Shown: piece after piece, positions 1 to 5,537 of the stretch | Layout: each line of letters begins with the position of its first letter | How positions within the stretch are numbered: the first letter of the stretch is position 1 | Source: Burkholderiales bacterium | GTDB lineage: Bacteria; Pseudomonadota; Gammaproteobacteria; Burkholderiales; Burkholderiaceae_D | Reading direction: 5' to 3' | DNA: 5,537 bases | Assembly (NCBI GenBank): GCA_028868455.1 | Contig: JAGWUK010000239.1 | Span: 1 to 5,537, forward strand | Translations under genes and position numbers: made by a program | The notes under the pieces: model-generated | Database searches by the model: none | What the model was told of the DNA's origin: nothing | What the model saw: the letters and a program-made list of their open reading frames with translations, nothing else

Positions 1-1413
1 ATGCAAGATGGCAAGCCATTGCCGGACAAAATTCTGACGGCCAATGCGTATCTCGGCGCGTTGCCAATCAAAATGGCGCTGGATGCCGGTGCGGATATCG
101 TCATTACCGGACGATGCGTTGACAGCGCAGTGACTTTGGGTGCGCTGTTGCATGAATTTAACTGGACGATGAGCGACTATGACAAGCTGGCAGGTGCCAG
201 CCTTGCTGGTCACATTATTGAATGCGGATGTCAGGGTGTCGGCGGTCTGCATACCGATTGGGCATCAGTACCCGACTGGGCGAACAGCGGTTACCCGATT
301 GTGGAATGCAACGAGGATGGCAGTTTTGTCGTCACCAAACCAGACGGCACAGGTGGTCTGGTAACGCCAGCGACCGTCGGTGAGCAATTGCTGTACGAAA
401 TTGGCGACCCGTCTCGCTATGTTTTGCCAGATGTGATTTGCGATTTTACGCAGGTGGAAATGACGCAAGAAGCCGTGCATCGAGTCAGGGTGCGGGGCGC
501 AAGAGGATTGCCACCGACAACAAGTTATAAGGTCAGCGCGACCTATGCCGATGGATATCGATGCGCCGCGCAATTGACGATCGTTGGATTCGATGCAGAA
601 GCGAAAGTTAAACGTACTGCCGAAGCGATACTGACGCGTTGCCGGACACTCTTCAAGCAACTTCAATTGCCAGATTTCAGTGCAACACATATCGAGGTAA
701 TAGGTGCCGCGTCCGGTTACGGTAAGCATATTCCGCATCCTCACTTATTTGAAGCCGTGATGTGGCTGGCGGTCAGTCATGTCAATAAGCAGGCACTGGA
801 GATTTTTTCGCGTGAAATCGCGCCGGCAGGTACATCCTGGGCGCCCGGTACAACCGGTGCCGGCGGCGGTCGTCCTGGTGTGTCGCCAGCAATCAAACAA
901 TGTGCATTTTTAATCGATAAATCGACCTTGTCTGTGGTCGTGCAGATGATAGCCGGCGAGGAAGTCCGGCAAGTTGCCACTGTACCTGTTCTGATGCCGG
1001 AACAGTCGGCCACGCCGAATGCGCAAGACACGGCACAGTGGGAAGAGGATCAGACTGTTGCGTTGCAATTGAGCGATTTTGTCGAAGTTCCCCTGATTGA
1101 ACTGGCCTATGCACGCAGCGGCGACAAAGGCGATATTTCAAATATCGGCGTCATCGCACGCGAGTTCCGGCATCTGCCTTTTTTGCGAGGGCAACTGACG
1201 CAAGAAAATGTCGCTGCTTATCTCGCGCATCTGGTGAAAGGTCAGGTGACACGCTATGCCTTACCCGGCATGCATGCCTTCAATTTTGTGTGTGAACAGG
1301 CTTTGGATGGTGGGGGCATGGCATCGTTGCGACATGATCCGCTGGGCAAAGGCATGGCGCAAATTCTGCTGGCGATGCCTATCCGGGTGCCTGTCAATTG
1401 GCTGGGTGACTGA
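1..1413 (+). CDS. atuA: AtuA-like acyclic terpene utilisation protein, 3' part (N-terminus outside the window)
   Basis: The reading frame is open from the first base and ends at TGA 1411-1413, giving 470 visible residues. The family (DUF1446/AtuA) is usually near 600 residues, and the visible part opens in mid-domain, so the ATG at position 1 is almost certainly an internal Met and roughly 130 residues are missing. The DUF1446 core covers about residues 1-335, with family-typical stretches ILTANAYLGALPI (11-23), ADIVITGRCVDSAV (31-44), ECGCQGVGGLHTDW (74-87) and the glycine-rich TTGAGGGRPG (284-293). A low-complexity linker (about 335-358) leads to a second small domain (about 360-467) with the motif ELAYARSGDKGDISNIG (367-383), known as the AtuA-like C-terminal domain. 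No signal peptide or membrane segment is visible, so it is probably cytosolic. The family is required for, or linked to, terpene catabolism, but its reaction is not established. Co-directional atu genes follow and support the assignment. Family call is strong; function is open. Confidence 0.9.
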   Translation: MQDGKPLPDKILTANAYLGALPIKMALDAGADIVITGRCVDSAVTLGALLHEFNWTMSDYDKLAGASLAGHIIECGCQGVGGLHTDWASVPDWANSGYPIVECNEDGSFVVTKPDGTGGLVTPATVGEQLLYEIGDPSRYVLPDVICDFTQVEMTQEAVHRVRVRGARGLPPTTSYKVSATYADGYRCAAQLTIVGFDAEAKVKRTAEAILTRCRTLFKQLQLPDFSATHIEVIGAASGYGKHIPHPHLFEAVMWLAVSHVNKQALEIFSREIAPAGTSWAPGTTGAGGGRPGVSPAIKQCAFLIDKSTLSVVVQMIAGEEVRQVATVPVLMPEQSATPNAQDTAQWEEDQTVALQLSDFVEVPLIELAYARSGDKGDISNIGVIAREFRHLPFLRGQLTQENVAAYLAHLVKGQVTRYALPGMHAFNFVCEQALDGGGMASLRHDPLGKGMAQILLAMPIRVPVNWLGD

Positions 1414-1487
1414 ATCAGGGCTGACGTAAAAATGCGCCAGTAAAGCAAAACGATAGGCGCTGAGGCGCATTGACGCCAACCCTGATT
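1413..1487. repeat. Two nested perfect 8-bp inverted repeats between atuA and the acyl-CoA dehydrogenase gene
   Basis: The outer arms are AATCAGGG (1413-1420) and CCCTGATT (1480-1487). The inner arms are AATGCGCC (1431-1438) and GGCGCATT (1464-1471). Both pairs are perfect, and together they would fold as one long interrupted stem beginning in the atuA stop codon. A second GGCGC copy (1456-1460) could compete with 1464-1468 for the inner 5' arm, so an alternative fold is possible. Four T (1486-1489) overlap and follow the outer 3' arm, which is weak for an intrinsic terminator. TGACG also occurs twice (1422-1426, 1471-1475). It could be a leaky terminator or attenuator, an mRNA-stability element or a dispersed palindromic repeat. 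The repeats are seen directly; the role is inferred. Confidence 0.6.
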
Positions 1488-1529
1488 TTGTCACAAGCCT
1501 TTCATCGAACCATGTTTGCGTCACTGAAC

Positions 1530-1533
1530 GGAG
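1530..1533 (+). promoter_or_regulatory. Ribosome binding site that decides the start of the first acyl-CoA dehydrogenase
   Basis: GGAG lies 8 nt upstream of the ATG at 1542. In-frame upstream alternatives exist at TTG 1470 and ATG 1512. TTG 1470 lies inside the 3' arm of the inner inverted repeat and neither has a comparable purine-rich motif at a good distance. The ATG at 1542 also gives a protein that begins at the normal point for this family. Confidence 0.6.
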
Positions 1534-1541
1534 TTGCAAAG

Positions 1542-2696
1542 ATGTATCCACATTTGCCGAAGTCGGCCCATTTCACAACAGAGCACGATGCCTTCAGACG
1601 CAGTGTCAAGCGTTTTGTGGATACGGAATTATTGCCGCATGTTGACGCCTGGGATGAAGCAGAAACTTTTCCACGTGCGTTGTATGAACGCGCTGCAGAA
1701 ATTGGTTTGCTTGGACTCGGATTCCCTGAAGAATATGGCGGAGTGCCGGGTGACTTGTTTCATGAGATTGCAATGATAGAGGAGCTTTCGCGTACGGCTT
1801 GCGGTGGGCTAATGGCGTCCGTATTCAGTCACACCATAGGCGCACCACCGATAGTGGCAGGGGGCAGCGCAGAATTAAAGTCGCGGGTGTTGCCCGAAAT
1901 ACTTAGCGGTAAAAAAATCAGTGCTCTGGCTGTGACCGAGCCGTCTGGCGGATCCGATGTCGCCAACCTGAAAACGCGTGCCGTACGTGATGGCGACAGC
2001 TACATCATCAATGGCAGCAAGACCTTCATCACATCTGGTATGCGTGCTGACTATATAACTGTTGCCGTACGAACTGGTGGCCCTGGTGCTGGTGGCGTAT
2101 CTGCATTGCTGGTGCCGGGCACTGCATCTGGGTTGACGCGAACCACCTTAAAGAAAATGGGATGGTGGTGCTCAGACACGGCGCAACTCCATTTTGATGA
2201 TTGTCGTGTCCCCGTCGGCAATTTACTCGGTGCCGAAAATCGTGGCTTCGACATTTTTATGCGCAACTTCAATCATGAACGGCTGGCGCTGGCTTTGCAG
2301 GCATACGGGTTTGCCTGCGTTTGCCTGGATGAGGCGTCCGACTGGGCGCGCGAGCGCATGACCTTTGGCCAGCCCCTGATGCAGCATCAGGTGATACGAC
2401 ACAAGCTGGTTGCTATGGCGACACAGATCGAGGCGACACGTGCGCTGCTCGAAGACATGGCGGCACGTTTGCAGCAAGGGCAACAACCGGTTGCGCAAAT
2501 TTGCATGCTGAAAAACTTTGCCACGCAAACCATGCAACTGTGTGCCGACCACGCGGTGCAAATACTTGGCGGCATGGGATTTATGCGCGGTACAAAGTCA
2601 GAACGCATTTATCGTGAAGTCAAGGTGTACATGATCGGTGGCGGCGCCGAGGAAATATTGAACGATCTGGCAGCGCGGCAATTAGGCTGGCTTTGA
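1542..2696 (+). CDS. Acyl-CoA dehydrogenase, IVD/AtuD-like, inserted between atuA and atuB
   Basis: This 384-residue protein is of normal length for an FAD-dependent acyl-CoA dehydrogenase, which introduces an alpha-beta double bond into an acyl-CoA and passes electrons to ETF. The all-alpha N-terminal domain covers about residues 9-125. The FAD-binding middle domain contains TEPSGGSD (132-139) and the C-terminal helical domain contains RERMTFGQPL (270-279) and VQILGGMGF (339-347). At the site where medium- and short-chain enzymes carry the catalytic Glu (IYEGT-type motif), this protein reads MIGGG (364-368), with no Glu. Instead it has HERLALA with E246 in the helix where isovaleryl-CoA and long-chain enzymes place their base. 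This suggests a beta-methyl-branched or longer substrate such as citronellyl-CoA or a later intermediate. Its N-terminus resembles that of the dehydrogenase at 5312, so the two look like paralogues. Start chosen by GGAG at 1530-1533. Exact substrate unknown. Confidence 0.93.
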   Translation: MYPHLPKSAHFTTEHDAFRRSVKRFVDTELLPHVDAWDEAETFPRALYERAAEIGLLGLGFPEEYGGVPGDLFHEIAMIEELSRTACGGLMASVFSHTIGAPPIVAGGSAELKSRVLPEILSGKKISALAVTEPSGGSDVANLKTRAVRDGDSYIINGSKTFITSGMRADYITVAVRTGGPGAGGVSALLVPGTASGLTRTTLKKMGWWCSDTAQLHFDDCRVPVGNLLGAENRGFDIFMRNFNHERLALALQAYGFACVCLDEASDWARERMTFGQPLMQHQVIRHKLVAMATQIEATRALLEDMAARLQQGQQPVAQICMLKNFATQTMQLCADHAVQILGGMGFMRGTKSERIYREVKVYMIGGGAEEILNDLAARQLGWL

Positions 2697-2787
2697 CATG
2701 CCGTTGGCGCCGGACCGGAAGCGGTGAATTGCACATTTCAATCATGGATTTTTAAAGCCAGTCAGTGGCAAAACTGAGGAGACATAG

Positions 2788-3660
2788 ATGTACCGTTCCA
2801 TATTTAAATCCGGTCTGTTCGACGGTAAAACTGTGATCGTGACGGGCGGTGGCAGTGGCATAGGCCGTTGCGTGGCACATGAATTGTCGGCGCTTGGTGC
2901 GTTGGTGCTGATCGTTGGGCGCACGCAATCCAAACTGGATGCCGTTGCGGCAGAGATTGATGCTGTCGGCGGCAAAGTACAAACCTATGTGTGCAATATT
3001 CGCGATGAAGACGCCGTACAAAACCTGATTGCCAGCATCGTCAGCGAGCATGGTTCGATCCATGGCCTCGTGAACAATGCGGGTGGCCAGTTTCCTTCGC
3101 CGCTAAAACAGATTTCATTAAAAGGCTGGGAAGCCGTATTGCAAACCAATCTGACCGGCGGTTTTTTAATGGCCAGAGAATGCCTGAATCAAACCATGCA
3201 ACGTGGCGGTGGAGCGATCGTCAACATCGTTGCGGATATGTGGGGCAGCATGCCCGGCATGGGACATTCCGGCGCGGCGCGGGCTGGCATGGTCAGCTTC
3301 ACAGAGACTGCTGCGTTTGAGTGGGCGCAGTATGGCGTTCGGGTGAACGCCGTCGCACCGGGTTACGTGGCGTCGTCCGGCATGGATGCGTATCCGCCGA
3401 CGATGGCCGAAGCGATCCGTGCGTTCCCGCGCACCGTACCTTTGCAGCGTTTCGCAACCGAGGCTGAAATTTCGGCACCTGTCGTATTTTTACTATCCGA
3501 GGCAGCGAGCTTTATCACTGGCGCGACTTTGCGGGTAGATGGCGGCAGACCGAACGTACGAGGCGGCTATCCTATGGAAGCAGCGCAAAATCCTCCGGCA
3601 GCTTTTGATGGGTTCCATCTCGCCAGCACACCGAAAGTATTACAGCAGGAGGGTGACTGA
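2788..3660 (+). CDS. atuB: AtuB-type short-chain dehydrogenase/reductase, PECR-like
   Basis: This 290-residue Rossmann-fold oxidoreductase has the cofactor motif TGGGSGIG (19-26), NNAG (96-99), the structural/catalytic Asn in LQTNLTG (N121) and the C-terminal FITGATLRVDGG (242-253). R45 at the end of the second strand suggests NADP(H). The usual catalytic YxxxK is absent: the site reads HSGAARAG (160-167), placing S161 and R165 at the Tyr and Lys positions. From memory, human peroxisomal trans-2-enoyl-CoA reductase (PECR) has the same octapeptide and similar GGQF and KGW stretches, so a CoA-thioester substrate seems more likely than a free alcohol. AtuB is often annotated as citronellol/citronellal dehydrogenase; that is a database habit I cannot confirm here. 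ATG 2788 is preceded by GAGGAG (2776-2781) with a 6-nt spacer. Its stop overlaps the start of atuC, implying translational coupling. Confidence 0.87.
   Translation: MYRSIFKSGLFDGKTVIVTGGGSGIGRCVAHELSALGALVLIVGRTQSKLDAVAAEIDAVGGKVQTYVCNIRDEDAVQNLIASIVSEHGSIHGLVNNAGGQFPSPLKQISLKGWEAVLQTNLTGGFLMARECLNQTMQRGGGAIVNIVADMWGSMPGMGHSGAARAGMVSFTETAAFEWAQYGVRVNAVAPGYVASSGMDAYPPTMAEAIRAFPRTVPLQRFATEAEISAPVVFLLSEAASFITGATLRVDGGRPNVRGGYPMEAAQNPPAAFDGFHLASTPKVLQQEGD
3647..3652 (+). promoter_or_regulatory. Consensus ribosome binding site of atuC inside the end of atuB
   Basis: A full AGGAGG lies in the last codons of the upstream SDR, 7 nt before ATG 3660. The stop and start share one base (TGATG). This fits coupled, high-level translation of the carboxyltransferase and fixes its start. 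Confidence 0.8.
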
Positions 3661-5288
3661 TGCCGGTACTTGAAACGCGTATTGTCACGCAGAGCGCGCA
3701 ATATCAGGGAAATCGCGCCACACTGCTGGATCAGATTACGGAACTGCGCGCCCTGGAACAACGCACGCGTGACAAGTCGGCGGCATCGCGGGCTTTGTTT
3801 GAAAAACGCGGACAGCTCTTGCCGCGAGAGCGGCTGGCGCGCCTGCTGGATTTAGGTGCGCCATTTTTAGAATTAGCCACGCTGGCGGGTTTTGGTCTGG
3901 ATCAACCGGATACGTCACGTTCCATCCCCGGTGCCGGGATGGTGGCGGGAATTGGCTTCGTGAGTGGCGTACGCGCCATGATTGTGGTGGATGACTCGGG
4001 TATCGATGCCGGTGCGGTGCAGCCGATGGGCATTGAGAAATTCCAGCGAGCGCAAAAAATTGCACTGGATCAGAAATTGCCGTTCATCCATCTGGTCGAA
4101 TGCGCGGGCGCCAATTTGCTGGCATATCAAGTGGAAACCTTTATTCACGGCGGCAGCGGTTTTTATTGGCTGGCGCGACTGTCCGCAGCGGGCTTGCCCG
4201 TGATCAGCGTCGTACACGGATCAAGCACAGCCGGCGGCGCATACATGCCAGGATTGTCCGACTATGTCGTGATGGTGCGTGATCGCGCCAAAGCTTTCCT
4301 GGCTGGCCCGCCTTTGTTGAAGGCGGCAACGGGTGAAATCGCGACGGAGGAGGAACTTGGCGGCGCAGAAATGCATGCGAGCATCTCTGGCCTGGCTGAT
4401 TACCTCGCAGAAGACGACGCTGATGCCGTGCGTATCACGCGAGAACTTATGGAAAAGCTGGACTGGAACCGCGCTGTGCCAGTACGTGAGCGGAAATATG
4501 TGCCACCTTGCTTCGATGCGGAAGAATTATTGGGTATCGCCGTTCCCGATCATAAAAAACCGCTCGATATGCGCGAAGTCATTGCACGCATCGTGGACGG
4601 ATCGGATTTCCTGGAGTTCAAACCTGACTATGGTTCCGCGACAGTAACTGGACAAGCCAGTATTTGCGGCATACGGGTCGGGATTATCACCAACAACGGT
4701 CCATTGGACCCTGCTGGTGCGAATAAGGCGACGCACTTTATCCAGACTTGCTGTCAGTCGGGGATAGCTTTGTTGTATTTGCAGAATACGACCGGTTTTA
4801 TGGTGGGTAAGGATTATGAACAAGCCGGCATGATCAAGCACGGTTCAAAGATGATACAGGCGATGGCTAATGCCAACGTGCCAAGGCTTACCATTCATTG
4901 CGGGGCTTCGTTCGGCGCCGGTAACTACGGTATGTCGGGGCGTGGTTTCTTTCCGGATTTTTGCTTTAGCTGGCCGAATGCCAAGACTGCAGTGATGGGG
5001 GCAGAGCAGGCCGCCGGCACGATGGCGATTGTGATGGAAGGCAGCATGCGGCGCAAAGGCGTGGAAATGGATGAGGCCGCACTGGCCAGTATTGACGCCA
5101 TGCGCAACAAGGTTATCGCAACATTTGAGAAGCAGACCGGCGTGCTGTACACCTCGGCACGACTGCTGGATGACGGCGTGATTGATCCACGCGACACCCG
5201 CAAAGTTTTGGTAACCGTGCTGGCAGTTTGCGAAGAAGCACGCACCAGACAGTTACACCCAATTCAATTCGGCATCGCCCGGCCATAA
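3660..5288 (+). CDS. atuC: Geranyl-CoA carboxylase, carboxyltransferase (beta) subunit
   Basis: This 542-residue protein has the length and two crotonase-like halves of biotin-dependent acyl-CoA carboxylase beta subunits (MCC/GCC type). The beta subunit moves carboxyl from carboxybiotin to the gamma-carbon of an enoyl-CoA. The N-terminal half carries the oxyanion-hole segment SSTAGGAYMPG (188-198) and FLAGPPLLKAATGE (213-226). The C-terminal half carries LQNTTGFMVG (374-383) and GASFGAGNYGM (415-425). There is no biotin-carboxylase or biotin-carrier domain, so an alpha subunit (AtuF) must be encoded elsewhere. The choice of GCC over methylcrotonyl-CoA carboxylase rests on three points: HGG at 163-165, where my remembered alignment puts the Phe of MCC opposite G164; HGSSTAGG in place of MGSCTAGG; and the atu neighbours. 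A Gly at this site is known from the Pseudomonas GCC structure to admit the long terpenoid chain. The gene ends with TAA 5286-5288. Confidence 0.9.
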   Translation: MPVLETRIVTQSAQYQGNRATLLDQITELRALEQRTRDKSAASRALFEKRGQLLPRERLARLLDLGAPFLELATLAGFGLDQPDTSRSIPGAGMVAGIGFVSGVRAMIVVDDSGIDAGAVQPMGIEKFQRAQKIALDQKLPFIHLVECAGANLLAYQVETFIHGGSGFYWLARLSAAGLPVISVVHGSSTAGGAYMPGLSDYVVMVRDRAKAFLAGPPLLKAATGEIATEEELGGAEMHASISGLADYLAEDDADAVRITRELMEKLDWNRAVPVRERKYVPPCFDAEELLGIAVPDHKKPLDMREVIARIVDGSDFLEFKPDYGSATVTGQASICGIRVGIITNNGPLDPAGANKATHFIQTCCQSGIALLYLQNTTGFMVGKDYEQAGMIKHGSKMIQAMANANVPRLTIHCGASFGAGNYGMSGRGFFPDFCFSWPNAKTAVMGAEQAAGTMAIVMEGSMRRKGVEMDEAALASIDAMRNKVIATFEKQTGVLYTSARLLDDGVIDPRDTRKVLVTVLAVCEEARTRQLHPIQFGIARP

Positions 5289-5300
5289 CGATCGACAATC

Positions 5301-5305
5301 AGGAG
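5301..5305 (+). promoter_or_regulatory. Ribosome binding site of the second acyl-CoA dehydrogenase
   Basis: AGGAG lies 6 nt upstream of ATG 5312, within the 23-nt gap after the atuC stop. It fixes the start of the truncated gene, and the short gap argues for the same transcript. Confidence 0.7.
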
Positions 5306-5311
5306 ACCACC

Positions 5312-5537
5312 ATGCAATTCACACATGAACATCTGGAGCTGCAACGCAATCTGAATCGCTTTATCGATACGGAAATCAATCCGCATATTGATGAATGGGA
5401 AGCCAGCGAAATGTTTCCGGCCAAAGAATTATTCCGGAAAATGGGCGCGCTGGGCTTTTTGGGAATATCCAAACCGACGGCATTTGGCGGGCTGGGTCTG
5501 GACTATTCATATTCAGTAGCGATGGCCGAGGCGCTGG
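5312..5537 (+). CDS. atuD: Citronellyl-CoA dehydrogenase (AtuD-like), 5' part, cut by the window end
   Basis: An ATG with AGGAG 6 nt upstream opens a frame that stays open to the window end, giving 75 complete codons. The translation starts MQFTHEHLELQRNLNRF and continues with TEINPHIDEWE (20-30), ALGFLGISKP (46-55), FGGLGLDYSYS (58-68) and MAEAL (71-75). This is the N-terminal alpha domain of an acyl-CoA dehydrogenase. The LGISKP and GLDYSYS stretches match what I remember of AtuD, the enzyme that oxidises citronellyl-CoA to geranyl-CoA ahead of the carboxylase. Its place directly after atuC is the Pseudomonas atuCD order. FAD-binding and catalytic regions lie outside the window, so activity cannot be judged. 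It shares the pattern FT-EH, RF-DTE, PH-D-W with the dehydrogenase at 1542, which points to paralogy within the operon. Confidence 0.87.
   Translation, partial: MQFTHEHLELQRNLNRFIDTEINPHIDEWEASEMFPAKELFRKMGALGFLGISKPTAFGGLGLDYSYSVAMAEAL

Noticed and set aside
1..3. ATG at the very first base as the true atuA start
   Set aside because: The translation begins in mid-domain and lacks the usual N-terminal ~130 residues of the family; no upstream sequence is available to show a ribosome binding site.
265..744. 159-codon open frame on the minus strand inside atuA
   Set aside because: It lies wholly within strongly conserved atuA coding sequence, and its product is rich in Arg, Cys and Trp with no recognisable domain; a shadow frame.
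1488..1516. Possible promoter TTGTCA (1488-1493), 17-nt spacer, CATGTT (1511-1516)
   Set aside because: The -35 matches 5 of 6 but the -10 only 3 of 6; too weak to annotate without a mapped transcript start, though the structured gap before it keeps the idea alive.
1470..1541. 24-codon in-frame N-terminal extension of the first acyl-CoA dehydrogenase (TTG 1470 or ATG 1512)
   Set aside because: The extension does not look like family sequence, TTG 1470 lies in a repeat arm, and the only good ribosome binding site serves ATG 1542.
2725..2753. Short bulged hairpin (TG-ATTG/CAAT-CA) followed by five T, or weak promoter TTGCAC/TTTAAA, in the gap before atuB
   Set aside because: The stem is AT-rich and only 4-6 bp, and the promoter match is poor (3/6 and 4/6); both are within chance. 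I see nothing else in this 91-nt gap.
4527..4841. 104-codon open frame on the minus strand inside atuC
   Set aside because: It overlaps conserved carboxyltransferase coding sequence and its product has no recognisable motif.

Overview
The window holds part of an acyclic terpene utilisation (Atu) operon, the pathway by which bacteria degrade citronellol, geraniol and related branched compounds as CoA thioesters. All five genes lie on the + strand and the window is almost entirely coding. Base composition looks moderately GC-rich, and the gene content suggests a proteobacterium. Codon choice reminds me of a beta-proteobacterium of Burkholderiales/Oxalobacteraceae type, but that is an inference and not a firm placement.

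Layout: (1) 1-1413, the 3' part of an atuA-like gene cut by the window start; (2) 1414-1541, a 128-nt gap with two nested perfect 8-bp inverted repeats; (3) 1542-2696, an acyl-CoA dehydrogenase that is not in the Pseudomonas atuABCDEFGH order as I remember it; (4) 2697-2787, a 91-nt gap with little in it; (5) 2788-3660, an AtuB-type short-chain dehydrogenase/reductase; (6) 3660-5288, the carboxyltransferase (beta) subunit of geranyl-CoA carboxylase, AtuC, whose ATG overlaps the atuB stop by one base; (7) 5312 to the window end, the first 75 codons of a second acyl-CoA dehydrogenase that looks like AtuD, citronellyl-CoA dehydrogenase.

Working together: an acyl-CoA dehydrogenase oxidises citronellyl-CoA to a geranyl-CoA-type enoyl-CoA. 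AtuC then carboxylates its gamma-methyl group, together with a biotin-carrying alpha subunit (AtuF) that is not in this window. Hydration and lyase steps follow, also encoded outside the window. AtuA is conserved with these genes but its biochemical role is not settled.

The system itself is known. The less ordinary points are the extra acyl-CoA dehydrogenase between atuA and atuB, an SDR active site resembling peroxisomal trans-2-enoyl-CoA reductase and not an alcohol dehydrogenase, and the structured atuA/dehydrogenase intergenic region. I found no RNA gene, mobile element, CRISPR array or origin.
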